Below the pieces are notes generated by a model, which saw only the letters and a program-made list of their open reading frames with translations, did no database searches and was not told the origin of the DNA. The translations under genes were made by a program, and so were the position numbers. DNA of 64,000 bases, from positions 1,240,001 to 1,304,000 of the forward strand of contig NZ_CP113066.1 in assembly GCF_026625845.1 (NCBI RefSeq), written 5' to 3'. Source of the stretch: Agrococcus sp. SL85. GTDB lineage: Bacteria > Actinomycetota > Actinomycetes > Actinomycetales > Microbacteriaceae. Below, in pieces: positions 19,886 through 27,867 of this stretch. Every line of letters begins with the position of its first letter. Positions within the stretch are counted from its first letter, which is position 1.

Positions 19886-20859
19886 ACGGGCAGGCCGAGC
19901 CCCGCGCGGCGCTTCGGCACGCGCACGACGAGCGCGTCCTCGCGCACGAAGGCGCGGAGCGCGACGGCCTTGCCGACGATGTCGCCGTCGACCTGCACGG
20001 CCCTCGGCTCCTCCAGCCGCGCCTGCGTCTCCTTCGCCTGGCCGTAGCCGAGCGCGGGCCCGGTGCGCTGGCGCCCGAGGCGGCCCGTGCGGCGCAGCAG
20101 CTTCGTCACCAGCAGGTTGTTGCGCGCGATGTAGCCGCCCACCTGCATCCAGCCGCGCACGCCCTTGGGGCGCACGAGCGCGATGTCGAGCATGCCGTCG
20201 TCGACGACGGCGTCGGGCAGCACGACGATGCCGTTCGTGACGGTGCCGCAGTTGCCGATGAGCAGGGTGTTGACGCTCGAGCGCACCGTGCGACCGCCGT
20301 CCATGCGCACCTGCACCCGCACGGTGTCGAGGGAGTTGATGACCTTCCCCGCCGCGTCGACGTAGGCGAGCCAGCCCACCTTCTTCTTCAGGTCCTCGTC
20401 GGTGCGGTCGATCATCTCGGCGTCGAGGCCGAAGCCCACCATGACCGCGAAGGCGTGCTTCGAGCGCGAGCCGTCGGGCGCCTCCACCTCGAGCTCGCCC
20501 AGGTCGATCTCGCGGTCCTCGCCCTCGAAGGCGCTGCGCACGGAGCCGCGGAGGGTCGTGACGTCGATGCCGAGGTTGCGGGCGAGCAGGTTGCCCGTGC
20601 CCGCGGGGATGATCGCGAGGGGCACGCCGCTGCCCGCGACGAGGTCGGCCGCGACGCGCACGGTGCCGTCGCCGCCCGCGACGAGCAGCAGGTCGATGCC
20701 CTCGTCGAGCGCGCGCCGCACCGCGGCCGCTCCTGCGTCGTCGGCGTCGGTCTCGAACCACACGGGCTCCGACCACTCGATGGGCTGGGCCGACTCGACC
20801 TGCGCTGCGAGCGCGTCACGGTCGGCCTTGGCGGGGTTGAAGACGATGCCTGCGCGCAT
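19882..20859 (-). CDS. Diacylglycerol/lipid kinase family protein
   Basis: A 325-residue lipid kinase of the DagK/YegS/LCB5 superfamily. The nucleotide-binding signature LLVAGGDGTVRVAADLV is near residue 60, followed by PLAIIPAGTGNLLARNL. The C-terminal half is the beta-sandwich substrate domain (GFGLDAEMIDRTD, KHAFAVMVG). It would phosphorylate diacylglycerol or a related lipid at the inner membrane face; substrate specificity cannot be read from the sequence. It is monocistronic, convergent with the glycolipid-binding gene and divergent from serS. Confidence 0.9.
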   Translation of the reverse strand: MRAGIVFNPAKADRDALAAQVESAQPIEWSEPVWFETDADDAGAAAVRRALDEGIDLLLVAGGDGTVRVAADLVAGSGVPLAIIPAGTGNLLARNLGIDVTTLRGSVRSAFEGEDREIDLGELEVEAPDGSRSKHAFAVMVGFGLDAEMIDRTDEDLKKKVGWLAYVDAAGKVINSLDTVRVQVRMDGGRTVRSSVNTLLIGNCGTVTNGIVVLPDAVVDDGMLDIALVRPKGVRGWMQVGGYIARNNLLVTKLLRRTGRLGRQRTGPALGYGQAKETQARLEEPRAVQVDGDIVGKAVALRAFVREDALVVRVPKRRAGLGLPV

Positions 20860-20965
20860 GCCGCGACTGTACCGCCGCGCTCGCCGCGCCAGCCGGGAGC
20901 GCCCGCGATCGCGGTGCGGCGGCGGCGCGCAGCAGGCGGCCCTCCGGCGCTCCTAGGATTGAGGG

Positions 20966-22228
20966 GTGATCGATCCCCAGCTGCTGCGCGAGCAGCCCGA
21001 CCTCGTCCGGGCCAGCCAGGAGCGTCGGGGCGACCCGGTCGGGCACGTCGACGACGCGCTCGTCGCGGAGTCGGCTCGTCGCGCCGCCATCACCGAGTTC
21101 GAGCGCCTGCGCGCCGAGCAGAACGCCCACGGCAAGCTCGTCGGCGCCGCCTCGAAGGAGGACCGCCCCGCGCTCATCGAGGCTGGCCGCTCGCTCGCCG
21201 CGGGCGTCAAGCAGGCCCAGGCGCGCGTCACCGAGGCGGAGGCGGCCTTCGACGCCGCGCTCTCGCGCGTCGGCAACCTCGTGCACCCCGACGTCCCCGC
21301 AGGAGGCGAGGAGAACTTCGTCACGCTCGCGACGCACGGCGGCCAGGGCTCGCTCGGCTTCGAGCCGCGCGACCACGTCGAGCTCGGCGAGATGCTCAAG
21401 GCGTTCGACATCGCCCGCGGCGCGAAGGTCGCCGGCAGCCGCTTCTACTACCTCACGGGCATCGGCATGCGGCTCGAGCTCGCGCTCATGCTGCTGGGCC
21501 TCGACGAGGTGCTGCGCGACGGCTTCACGCCGCTCACGACGCCCACGCTCGTGCGGCCGGAGATCATGCGCGGCACCGGCTTCCTCGGCGAGCACGCCGA
21601 CGAGGTCTACCGCCTGCCCGCCGACGACCTCTACCTCACGGGCACCTCCGAGGTGGCGCTCGCGGGCTTCCACGCGGACGAGATCGTCGACCTCGAGCAG
21701 CCGCTGCGCTACGCGGGCTGGTCCACGTGCTACCGCCGCGAGGCGGGCTCGGCGGGCCGCGACACCCGCGGCATCCTGCGCGTGCACCAGTTCAACAAGC
21801 TCGAGATGTTCGCCTACGTGCGGCCCGAGGACGCGGAGGCCGAGCACGAGCGCATGCGCGCCCTGCAGGAGCGCATGCTGCAGGCGTGCGAGCTCGACTA
21901 CCGCGTCATCGACGTCGCCGCGGGCGACCTCGGCTCCTCGGCGGCGCGCAAGTTCGACATCGAGGCGTGGATCCCCTCGCAGCAGCAGTACCGCGAGCTC
22001 ACCTCCACCTCCAACTGCACGACCTTCCAGGCGCGCCGCCTCGGCACGCGCTACCGCACCGAGACGGGCCGCACCGCGCCGGTCGCGACGCTCAACGGCA
22101 CCGCCGCGACGACGCGCTGGCTCATCGCGATCCTCGAGACCCACCAGCAGCCCGACGGCTCGGTGCGCGTGCCGGAGGCGCTGCGGCCGCACCTGGGCGG
22201 CATCGAGCGCATCGAGCCGGTCGCCTGA
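20966..22228 (+). CDS. serS: Seryl-tRNA synthetase
   Basis: A 420-residue class II synthetase (EC 6.1.1.11). The N-terminal long coiled-coil arm (about residues 25-110) that grips the tRNA-Ser variable arm is followed by the catalytic core. Motif 2 reads [15 protein letters not shown] and motif 3 lies near the end ([20 protein letters not shown]); [14 protein letters not shown] is the serine-site loop. GTG 20966 lies 6 nt after TAGGAT (20954-20959), so leaderless initiation is likely. Two tRNA-Ser genes lie within 4 kb downstream. The HAD gene overlaps its stop by one base. Confidence 0.97.
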   Translation: MIDPQLLREQPDLVRASQERRGDPVGHVDDALVAESARRAAITEFERLRAEQNAHGKLVGAASKEDRPALIEAGRSLAAGVKQAQARVTEAEAAFDAALSRVGNLVHPDVPAGGEENFVTLATHGGQGSLGFEPRDHVELGEMLKAFDIARGAKVAGSRFYYLTGIGMRLELALMLLGLDEVLRDGFTPLTTPTLVRPEIMRGTGFLGEHADEVYRLPADDLYLTGTSEVALAGFHADEIVDLEQPLRYAGWSTCYRREAGSAGRDTRGILRVHQFNKLEMFAYVRPEDAEAEHERMRALQERMLQACELDYRVIDVAAGDLGSSAARKFDIEAWIPSQQQYRELTSTSNCTTFQARRLGTRYRTETGRTAPVATLNGTAATTRWLIAILETHQQPDGSVRVPEALRPHLGGIERIEPVA

Positions 22229-23025
22229 TGCGGCTGCTCGTCGCCCTCGACATCGACGGCACCGTCGTCCGGGAGGACGACTCGCTCTCGCCGCGCGTGC
22301 GCGACGCGGTGCGGGCGGTCGTCGCCGCCGGCCACGTGGTCGTGCTCGCCACCGGTCGCTCGCAGGCGACGACCGAGTCGACGGCGGCGCGGCTCGGGAT
22401 CGAGCCCGACCACCTCATCGCGGCCAACGGCGCGCTCGTGCTCGAGCGCGCCGGCGACGCGTACGAGCCCGTGCACGTCGAGACCTTCGACCCCTCCGAC
22501 GCGCTGCGGACGATCGCGCAGGGCCTGCCGACCGGGTCCTTCATGGTCGAGGACGCCCGCGGCCACCGCCGCTACACCGACGGCATGGTCGACTGGAACC
22601 TCGACGCCGCCGAGCGGGTCGAGTTCGAGCAGCTGCTCGAGGTGCCGGCGCTGCGCGTCGTCGTCATGAGCCCCGACCACGAGGTCGACGAGTTCCTCGA
22701 GATCGTCGAGGGCATGGGCCTCCACAAGGTCTCGTACGCCATCGGCTACTCCTCGTGGCTCGACATCGCGCCCGACGGCGTGAACAAGGCGACGGGCCTC
22801 GCGCGCGTCGCGGAGGAGCTCGAGATCCCGCGCGAGCGCATCGTGGTCGTGGGCGACGGGCGCAACGACATCGAGATGTTCGAGTGGGTCGCGGCGGGCG
22901 GCGGACGCGCCGTGGCGATGGGCCAGGCGCCGGACGAGGTGGTCGCGGCGGCGACCGAGCGGACGGCATCGGTCGACGACGACGGGCTCGCGCTGCTGCT
23001 CGAGTCGATCGTCCGCGCGGCCTGA
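22228..23025 (+). CDS. HAD superfamily hydrolase, Cof-type
   Basis: A 265-residue phosphatase of the Cof/type IIB HAD group. Motif I is DIDGT (residues 8-12), motif II sits in LATGR, and motifs III/IV are VNKATGL and GDGRNDIEMF. The family dephosphorylates sugar phosphates or flavin/nucleotide compounds. ATG 22228 overlaps the serS TGA (TGATG), so it is translated from the serS mRNA. The true substrate is unknown. Confidence 0.88.
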   Translation: MRLLVALDIDGTVVREDDSLSPRVRDAVRAVVAAGHVVVLATGRSQATTESTAARLGIEPDHLIAANGALVLERAGDAYEPVHVETFDPSDALRTIAQGLPTGSFMVEDARGHRRYTDGMVDWNLDAAERVEFEQLLEVPALRVVVMSPDHEVDEFLEIVEGMGLHKVSYAIGYSSWLDIAPDGVNKATGLARVAEELEIPRERIVVVGDGRNDIEMFEWVAAGGGRAVAMGQAPDEVVAAATERTASVDDDGLALLLESIVRAA

Positions 23026-23039
23026 GGCGCACGCACAGC

Positions 23040-23061
23040 CCCCTGCGAGCGGCGGCAGGGG
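23040..23061 (+). terminator. Weak hairpin after the serS-HAD operon
   Basis: CCCCTGC (23040-23046) pairs with GCAGGGG (23055-23061) across an 8-nt loop just after the HAD stop. There is no T-run, so it may be a weak terminator before the tRNA-Ser promoter. Confidence 0.4.
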
Positions 23062-23082
23062 TGCCTCGGCGCGCCGGATCGG

Positions 23083-23088
23083 TAGAAT
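23083..23088 (+). promoter_or_regulatory. -10 element (TAGAAT) of the tRNA-Ser(UGA)-LCP unit
   Basis: TAGAAT is one of the closest matches to the TATAAT consensus in the window and ends 40 nt before the mature tRNA. I see no comparable element between the tRNA and the LCP gene, so this promoter probably drives both. Confidence 0.6.
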
Positions 23089-23128
23089 CGTGGGCGGCCG
23101 CCGCGCCGATCCAGCGCTCGGCGGGCGA

Positions 23129-23213
23129 GGAGGGCTGTCCGAGCGGCCGATGGAGCCGGTCTTGAAAACCGGTGGGCAGCGATGCCTCGTGGGTTCGAAT
23201 CCCACGCCCTCCA
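23129..23213 (+). tRNA. tRNA-Ser (anticodon UGA)
   Basis: An 85-nt tRNA with a perfect 7-bp acceptor stem (GGAGGGC with GCCCTCC), an anticodon stem CCGGT/ACCGG and loop CTTGAAA (anticodon TGA), a long class II variable arm, and the T arm GTGGGTTCGAATCCCAC. CCA is not encoded. The discriminator base reads as A. The LCP gene starts 16 nt after its end. Confidence 0.95.
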
Positions 23214-23229
23214 CGGAAAGGGGAGCAGC

Positions 23230-24501
23230 ATGGCATCCGACCAGGCGAGGACCGTCGTCGACACCTCGGCGATGTCGCCGCGCCACGGGCGCCTGCGGCG
23301 TCGCAACGGCCTCACGCACGTGCTGCGTTGGGTCGCGCTCGGCGTGGCGGTCGTCGTGGCCTCCGCCGTCGGCATCGTCGGCGTCTCGGCGCTGCGCCTG
23401 ACGCAGGGCATCGCCACGGTCGACCTCGGGGGCGAGGCGCCCCCTGCGCAGCCCGGCTTCGCGCCCTACCAGGGCGGCTTCAACATCCTGCTCGTGGGCT
23501 CCGACCAGCGCACGGGGCAGGGCTCCGCCTTCGGCGAGTCCTCCTACGGCGAGGGCCGGCTCAACGACGTGACGATGCTGCTCCACGTCAGCGAGGACCA
23601 GCAGAGCGCGACCGTGGTCTCGTTCCCGCGCGACCTCATGATCGACTTCCCGGAGTGCGAGGACCCGGAGACGGGCCAGGTGAGCCCGGCCGCCTCGAAC
23701 GTGCAGTTCAACCAGGGGCTCTCGCGCGGCGGGCTGTCGTGCGTCGCGGCCTCCGTGTCGGAGCTCACGGGGCTCGAGGTGCCCTTCGCCGCGATGATCA
23801 CGTTCAACGGCGTCATCGAGATGTCGAGCGCCGTCGGCGGCGTGCCCGTGTGCTTCGCGGGACCGGTCGACGACCGCTGGTCGGGCCTGCAGATCCCGGA
23901 GGCCGGCACCTACGAGCTCGAGGGCGAGCAGGCGCTGCAGTTCCTGCGCTCGCGCCACGGCGTCGGCGACGGCTCCGACCTCGCGCGCATCTCCTCGCAG
24001 CAGGTCTTCATGTCGTCGCTCGCCCGCACGATGCAGTCGGACGCGGTGCTCACCGACATCACGAAGCTGTACGCGATCGCGCAGGTCGCCGCCGACAACA
24101 TGACGCTCTCCTCCGGCCTCGCCGACATCGGCACGATGGTCTCGATGGGGCGCGTGCTCGCAGACATCCCGCTCGACACGATGCAGTTCGTGCTCTACCC
24201 GAACGTCCCGGCGGGCAACCGGGTGGCGCCAGACCCGGTGCGTGCCGAGGCGCTGATGGAGCTCATCCGCGCCGACCGGCCCATCCAGCTGGGCGCCGAC
24301 TCCCTCGGCGTCGCCTCGACGAGCGAGACGCCCGGCGCCACCGAGACGCCCGGCGCCACTGAGGAGCCTGCCGCGACCGAGACCGCGGATCCCGCCGCCT
24401 CCGGCACGCCGGAGCCGACGCCGACGGAGTCGAGCGCCCTCGAGGGCGTCGTCGGGCAGGACGCCGCACAGGAGTCGTGCGTGGTGCCCTTCGGCAGCTG
24501 A
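23230..24501 (+). CDS. LCP family (LytR-CpsA-Psr) cell-wall glycopolymer ligase
   Basis: A 423-residue type II membrane protein. A basic cytoplasmic start is followed by one transmembrane helix (about residues 32-55) and the extracellular LCP domain (about 80-270) with NILLVGSDQR, DVTMLLHVS, VVSFPRDLMID and LQFLRSRHG, whose Asp/Arg residues bind the polyprenyl-phosphate substrate. A Thr/Pro/Ala/Glu-rich tail ends in a segment with one Cys. LCP enzymes attach secondary polymers (teichoic acid, arabinogalactan, capsule) to peptidoglycan. GGAAAGGGGAG serves as ribosome binding site only 16 nt after the tRNA-Ser gene, and no separate promoter is visible. Confidence 0.93.
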   Translation: MASDQARTVVDTSAMSPRHGRLRRRNGLTHVLRWVALGVAVVVASAVGIVGVSALRLTQGIATVDLGGEAPPAQPGFAPYQGGFNILLVGSDQRTGQGSAFGESSYGEGRLNDVTMLLHVSEDQQSATVVSFPRDLMIDFPECEDPETGQVSPAASNVQFNQGLSRGGLSCVAASVSELTGLEVPFAAMITFNGVIEMSSAVGGVPVCFAGPVDDRWSGLQIPEAGTYELEGEQALQFLRSRHGVGDGSDLARISSQQVFMSSLARTMQSDAVLTDITKLYAIAQVAADNMTLSSGLADIGTMVSMGRVLADIPLDTMQFVLYPNVPAGNRVAPDPVRAEALMELIRADRPIQLGADSLGVASTSETPGATETPGATEEPAATETADPAASGTPEPTPTESSALEGVVGQDAAQESCVVPFGS

Positions 24502-24535
24502 TCCCGGCGCGCACGGGCGGGTGCCCCGGGTTTGG

Positions 24536-24541
24536 TAGAGT
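24536..24541 (+). promoter_or_regulatory. -10 element (TAGAGT) of tRNA-Ser(GCU)
   Basis: TAGAGT, preceded by TTTGG, ends 25 nt before the mature tRNA-Ser(GCU) and downstream of the LCP stop codon, so this tRNA has its own promoter. Confidence 0.5.
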
Positions 24542-24566
24542 CGACCCCGGCCCGCCTGCGGGCCGA

Positions 24567-24655
24567 GGAGACGTCGCATAGTCCGGCCGAGTGCACCACC
24601 CTGCTAAGGTGGAGTCCCCAATAGGGGACCGAGGGTTCAAATCCCTCCGTCTCCA
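24567..24655 (+). tRNA. tRNA-Ser (anticodon GCU)
   Basis: An 89-nt class II tRNA. Acceptor stem GGAGACG pairs with CGTCTCC, anticodon stem CCACC/GGTGG encloses loop CTGCTAA (anticodon GCT), the variable arm is long (GTCCCC/GGGGAC), and the T arm is GAGGGTTCAAATCCCTC. CCA is not encoded and the discriminator again reads as A. Confidence 0.95.
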
Positions 24656-24665
24656 CTCCACTCTC

Positions 24666-24700
24666 GAAGGCCCCGGCCGCTCCCAAGCGGTCGGGGCTTC
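24666..24700 (+). terminator. Intrinsic terminator after tRNA-Ser(GCU)
   Basis: A long stem (24666-24681 with 24686-24700, one bulged G and one G-T pair) starts 10 nt after the tRNA and has a CTTC edge. It should end the tRNA transcript. Confidence 0.75.
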
Positions 24701-24763
24701 GTGCATCCGGCGTGTCGTCACGACGCCGTGCAGGTGCGCAGAGCCGCGCTTCCCCCGCCTCCT

Positions 24764-24847
24764 GGCTAGTAGGACGCCGTTACGGGCGGCGCAGGCTAGC
24801 AGGCCTCCCTCTTGACACTTCCGCGACACGCGGATGCTGTGTACTGT
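24764..24847 (+). promoter_or_regulatory. Promoter region of the CAP-domain gene with direct and inverted repeats
   Basis: Two GGCTAGYAGG direct repeats (24764-24773 and 24794-24803) are spaced 30 nt apart, about three helical turns. A consensus TTGACA lies at 24812-24817 and a TACTGT -10 at 24842-24847, but the 24-nt spacing is too long for a standard pair. Between them is a perfect inverted repeat TCCGCG-ACA-CGCGGA (24820-24834). The layout looks regulated; the factors are unknown. Confidence 0.5.
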
Positions 24848-24883
24848 CGCGTGCGTCACGGCCCCAGCACGGAGGAACGACCC

Positions 24884-26704
24884 ATGCGCTCCCGCCCCCT
24901 CGCCATCATCGTCGCCCTCGCGTCAGCGGTCGCGGTCGCGGTGCCCCTGGTCGGCGCCGCCCCCGTCAGCGCCTCGTCCATCGACCTCGGCCGGGGCACG
25001 CTCGTCGAGCGCTCGACGATCGGGGAGTCGACGACGGTGTTCGAGGGCATCAACACCTACCGGGTCCAGCAGGGCCTCGCGCCGCTCCGCTTCATGCCGC
25101 AGCTGCGCGACGTCGCGCAGGACTGGAGCGATGAGCTCGGCGAGACCGATGCGTTCGCGCACCGGCCGAACTTCTTCGCGAGCTACCCCAAGGGGGCGCA
25201 GAGCGGCGGCGAGATCATCGCGATGCGCAGGGACGGCAACGCTGCGGGCCTCGTGACCCAATGGATCGACTCCCCGCCCCACCGGGCGCTCATGGTCGGC
25301 AACTACTCGGTGATGGGCACCGGCGTCTCGCTCGCCACCGACTACCGCGGCACGTCGAGCTCGACGGCGATGCTCGGGGTGACCAACCTCGCCCGGTACC
25401 CCAGCACGGGAGGTCCCGCCACCTATGCCTCCGTCGACGGCTGGCTGCAGGCCTCGGGTCGGACGCTGCACGACGTGGTCGCGCAGCTGGACTCCGTCAC
25501 CGTCAACCCGGATCACTCGATCACCGTGCGCGGCTGGGCGTACGACCTCAGCGACCACGGCGCGAGCGTCACCGTCTCCCTCTGGGTCGAGGGACGACCT
25601 GCGGTGCGCGTCGCGGCGAACCGGGCGTGGCAGCCCCTCGGCGACGAGGGCGTGCGGGGAGCGCACGGCTTCGTCCACACGTTCGCGGCAGGGCCCGCGC
25701 AGAGCCTGCGGGTGTGCGGGCTGGCCGCGAACGCGGTCGGCCCCGGAGCGCACCAGTCGCTCGCGTGCATCGCCCGCGAGACCGGACCGGCGCTGACGCG
25801 CGTCCCTGCTCGAGACACCATGCAGGCCTCGGTCGACTTCTCGCGGGCCAGCAACGTCGCGAGCCAGGTGCGCGAGGTGTACCTCGCGCCGAGCCACGTC
25901 TTCTACGAGTCGCTCCTGGCTGCCCCCGCGGCCGCGCGCACCGAGGGCGCGCTGCTGCTCGTCGACCCCGCGGGGCCGTCGTCCGCGCTGCTCGCCGAGC
26001 TCCGCCGGCTCGCGCCGACGGCGATCACGGCGGTCGGGACGTCGGACGTGCTCAGCGAGGCAGCGCTCCGGTCGATCCGCGCCGCGCTGCCCGCGGCGTC
26101 GGTGGCGCGCGTCCCGGGTGCCGACCTGGCGGAGATCGGCACGAACCTGGCTCGCCGCGCCTTCCCCGGGGCGGCCGGCGCCTACCTGTCGGCGGAGGGC
26201 AACCTCTCCGACACGATCTCGGCGTCGTCGGCAGCCGCGGCGCGCGGCGTGCCGCTGCTGATCGTGCCTCGTGCGGAGGCGCTCGCCCCGTCGGTCTCCT
26301 CGTACGTCGCCCAGGCCCGGCCGGCACGCGTCACGATCGTCGGCGGCGCTCCCGCGCTGGCGGCTGCCCACGAGCGGCAGGTCGAGGCTGCGGCCGCGGG
26401 CGTCGACGGCGTGCAGGTCCGTGGTGCCGATCGGTTCATCACCAACGCCGCTGCCCTGCGGACCGCGTGGACGTCGAGCGCGGACTCGGTGTACCTCGCC
26501 TCGGCCATGATGTTCGGCCACGCGAGCCTCGGCAGCGCGATCGCCGTGGGCGACGGCCCGATGGCACTCACGGCAGTGGCGTGCGTGCCTCCGTCGCCGC
26601 ACTCCTTCATCACCACGACCATCGACCCAGTGGAGGTCGTGGCGATGGGATCGAGCTGGACGGTGAGCGACCGGGCAGCGGGGCTCGGTCGCTGCTCGAG
26701 CTGA
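24884..26704 (+). CDS. Secreted CAP-domain (SCP/PR1-like) protein with C-terminal cell-wall-binding-like region
   Basis: A 606-residue exported protein. A signal peptide (about residues 1-31, ending PVSASS) precedes a bacterial CAP domain (about 40-180) with FEGINTYRVQQGL, the active-site-type segment ETDAFAHRP, SGGEIIAM and WIDSPPHRALMV. The middle (about 200-300) is a beta-rich segment (ITVRGWAYDLSDHG) of unknown family. The last 270 residues resemble cell-wall-binding repeat 2 modules (VYLASAMMFGHAS, ARVTIVGGAPAL). GGAGG lies 8 nt before ATG 24884. Its codons look less uniformly G/C-ended than those of its neighbours. CAP proteins are often secreted factors of unclear biochemical action. 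Confidence 0.82.
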   Translation: MRSRPLAIIVALASAVAVAVPLVGAAPVSASSIDLGRGTLVERSTIGESTTVFEGINTYRVQQGLAPLRFMPQLRDVAQDWSDELGETDAFAHRPNFFASYPKGAQSGGEIIAMRRDGNAAGLVTQWIDSPPHRALMVGNYSVMGTGVSLATDYRGTSSSTAMLGVTNLARYPSTGGPATYASVDGWLQASGRTLHDVVAQLDSVTVNPDHSITVRGWAYDLSDHGASVTVSLWVEGRPAVRVAANRAWQPLGDEGVRGAHGFVHTFAAGPAQSLRVCGLAANAVGPGAHQSLACIARETGPALTRVPARDTMQASVDFSRASNVASQVREVYLAPSHVFYESLLAAPAAARTEGALLLVDPAGPSSALLAELRRLAPTAITAVGTSDVLSEAALRSIRAALPAASVARVPGADLAEIGTNLARRAFPGAAGAYLSAEGNLSDTISASSAAAARGVPLLIVPRAEALAPSVSSYVAQARPARVTIVGGAPALAAAHERQVEAAAAGVDGVQVRGADRFITNAAALRTAWTSSADSVYLASAMMFGHASLGSAIAVGDGPMALTAVACVPPSPHSFITTTIDPVEVVAMGSSWTVSDRAAGLGRCSS

Positions 26705-26741
26705 AATCGAATCGCGTTCGGGGATCCGCGCCGTTCGACGC

Positions 26742-26747
26742 TAGGCT
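26742..26747 (+). promoter_or_regulatory. -10 element (TAGGCT) of the cold-shock gene
   Basis: TAGGCT lies 69 nt before the csp start, giving a 5' leader of about 63 nt that could hold temperature-responsive structure. AGGAGG is present before the ATG, so this is not a leaderless gene. Confidence 0.55.
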
Positions 26748-26816
26748 GAGTGCGGGTGCAAGGCCCGAGACAGACGCGTCGCTGCTACGGCGCGGATTCA
26801 GCACCCAGGAGGATGC

Positions 26817-27020
26817 ATGGCAACCGGAACCGTCAAGTGGTTCGATTCGGGCAAGGGCTTCGGCTTCATCGCCCCCGACGACGGCGGCAAGGACCTGTTC
26901 GCCCACTACAGCCAGATCGCGTCGAGCGGCTTCAAGACGCTCGAGGAGGCGCAGGCCGTGGAGTTCGAGGTCGTCGAGGGCACCAAGGGTCCGCAGGCGG
27001 CGAACATCCGCCCGCTCTGA
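26817..27020 (+). CDS. Cold-shock domain protein (CspA family)
   Basis: A 67-residue OB-fold RNA/DNA-binding protein. RNP1 reads KGFGFI and RNP2 reads DLFAHY; in many CspA proteins RNP2 is VFVHF, so the Tyr variant is notable but typical of actinobacterial members. These proteins act as RNA chaperones and may be constitutive rather than cold-induced. AGGAGG lies 4 nt upstream of the ATG. A hairpin follows, and then tRNA-Arg. Confidence 0.95.
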   Translation: MATGTVKWFDSGKGFGFIAPDDGGKDLFAHYSQIASSGFKTLEEAQAVEFEVVEGTKGPQAANIRPL

Positions 27021-27025
27021 ACCTG

Positions 27026-27050
27026 ATCGGGTGAGGCGACTCGCCCCGAT
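27026..27050 (+). terminator. Hairpin between csp and tRNA-Arg
   Basis: ATCGGG-T-GAG (27026-27035) pairs with CTC-GC-CCCGAT (27040-27050) around a GCGA tetraloop directly after the csp stop. Its right arm touches a possible -35 (TTGGCG, 27050-27055) of the tRNA-Arg promoter, whose -10 is TAGGCT at 27074-27079. Confidence 0.6.
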
Positions 27051-27102
27051 TGGCGCTCGGGCCGGGGGTCGGCTAGGCTGATCCCCGGCCCGAGAAGGCC
27101 AG

Positions 27103-27175
27103 GCGCCCGTAGCTCAACGGATAGAGCATCTGACTACGGATCAGAAGGTTGGGGGTTCGAGTCCCTCCGGGCGCG
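27103..27175 (+). tRNA. tRNA-Arg (anticodon ACG)
   Basis: A 73-nt tRNA. Acceptor stem GCGCCCG pairs with CGGGCGC, the D arm is GCTCAACGGATAGAGC, the anticodon stem TCTGA/TCAGA holds loop CTACGGA (anticodon ACG, read as ICG), and the T arm is GGGGGTTCGAGTCCCTC. CCA is not fully encoded and the discriminator is G. The A34 would need TadA editing, and tadA lies at 38.6 kb in this window. Confidence 0.95.
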
Positions 27176-27195
27176 CACTGTGTTGAGACAGTAGG

Positions 27196-27221
27196 AGGCC
27201 ACCTGCGGAAGCAGGTGGCCT
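27196..27221 (+). terminator. Intrinsic terminator after tRNA-Arg
   Basis: A perfect 11-bp stem (27196-27206 with 27211-27221) with a GGAA tetraloop, 20 nt after the tRNA, followed by TCGTGGTT. Confidence 0.85.
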
Positions 27222-27334
27222 TCGTGGTTCCCGGGGAGCCTCGGCGCTCGCGACGCCGATCGCGATCCTGCGTTCGATCCGCCGCCGCCGCGATCCATGT
27301 CGCTCGGAGCCGCGGCCGGGCGGAAGATGGGAGC

Positions 27335-27757
27335 ATGGCCGCGACCCACACGATCGACTTCGACCGCATCCGGGCCGAACGGCCTGCCGGCTCGATCGGC
27401 GGTCGGCTCGAGGCGCTGCTCGACGCCGCCCTCGGGTCCGCGGCCGAGCCGACGGTCCGCAGCGATGCCGCCCGCCAGATCGTCTACCGGCTGCGCGACG
27501 CCCTCGCCGCGACGCCCTCTGCTGACGATCTCGAGCCTCGGCGGCAGGAGCTGACGCTGCTCCTCGCCGAGCACGTCGTGCGCTCGGGTGGGGCGACCCG
27601 CATCGACGGCTCCATGCAGCGCGGCGACTTCGAGGCCGACGACTGGGAGGCGCACCTGACGGCGATGCAGATCCTCTGCTTCCTCGACGGCGGGTACCTC
27701 TCCCTCGTGCGCCCCATCGCCCCTCCGCAGGGCGTCGCCGCAGGCGACCCCGCCTGA
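27335..27757 (+). CDS. Hypothetical protein, 140 residues
   Basis: I do not recognise the family. It is a soluble, mostly helical, acidic protein without a signal peptide or membrane segment. The central part is rich in charged helices (SDAARQIVYRLRDALAATPS) and the C-terminal part contains DDWEAHLTAMQILCFLDGGYLSLVR. ATG 27335 is preceded by GAAGATGGGAG, a weak ribosome binding site. It stands alone between the tRNA-Arg terminator and a very strong bidirectional hairpin. Codon use is normal for the window, so it is likely expressed. Confidence 0.7.
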   Translation: MAATHTIDFDRIRAERPAGSIGGRLEALLDAALGSAAEPTVRSDAARQIVYRLRDALAATPSADDLEPRRQELTLLLAEHVVRSGGATRIDGSMQRGDFEADDWEAHLTAMQILCFLDGGYLSLVRPIAPPQGVAAGDPA

Positions 27758-27811
27758 TGCCGCGGCGAAGCCACACGCGTCGGCGGTCGGCAGCGCTCGT
27801 CCGTGCCGGGA

Positions 27812-27853
27812 CGCACGCGGCCCCGGACCAGGCATGGTCCGGGGCCGCGTGCG
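27812..27853. terminator. Very strong bidirectional terminator hairpin
   Basis: A perfect 19-bp stem (27812-27830 with 27835-27853) with a GGCA loop lies between the convergent 140-residue hypothetical gene and the 32-residue peptide gene. It is the longest perfect hairpin I found in the window. Confidence 0.85.
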
Positions 27854-27867
27854 GTCAGCGAGGCTGA

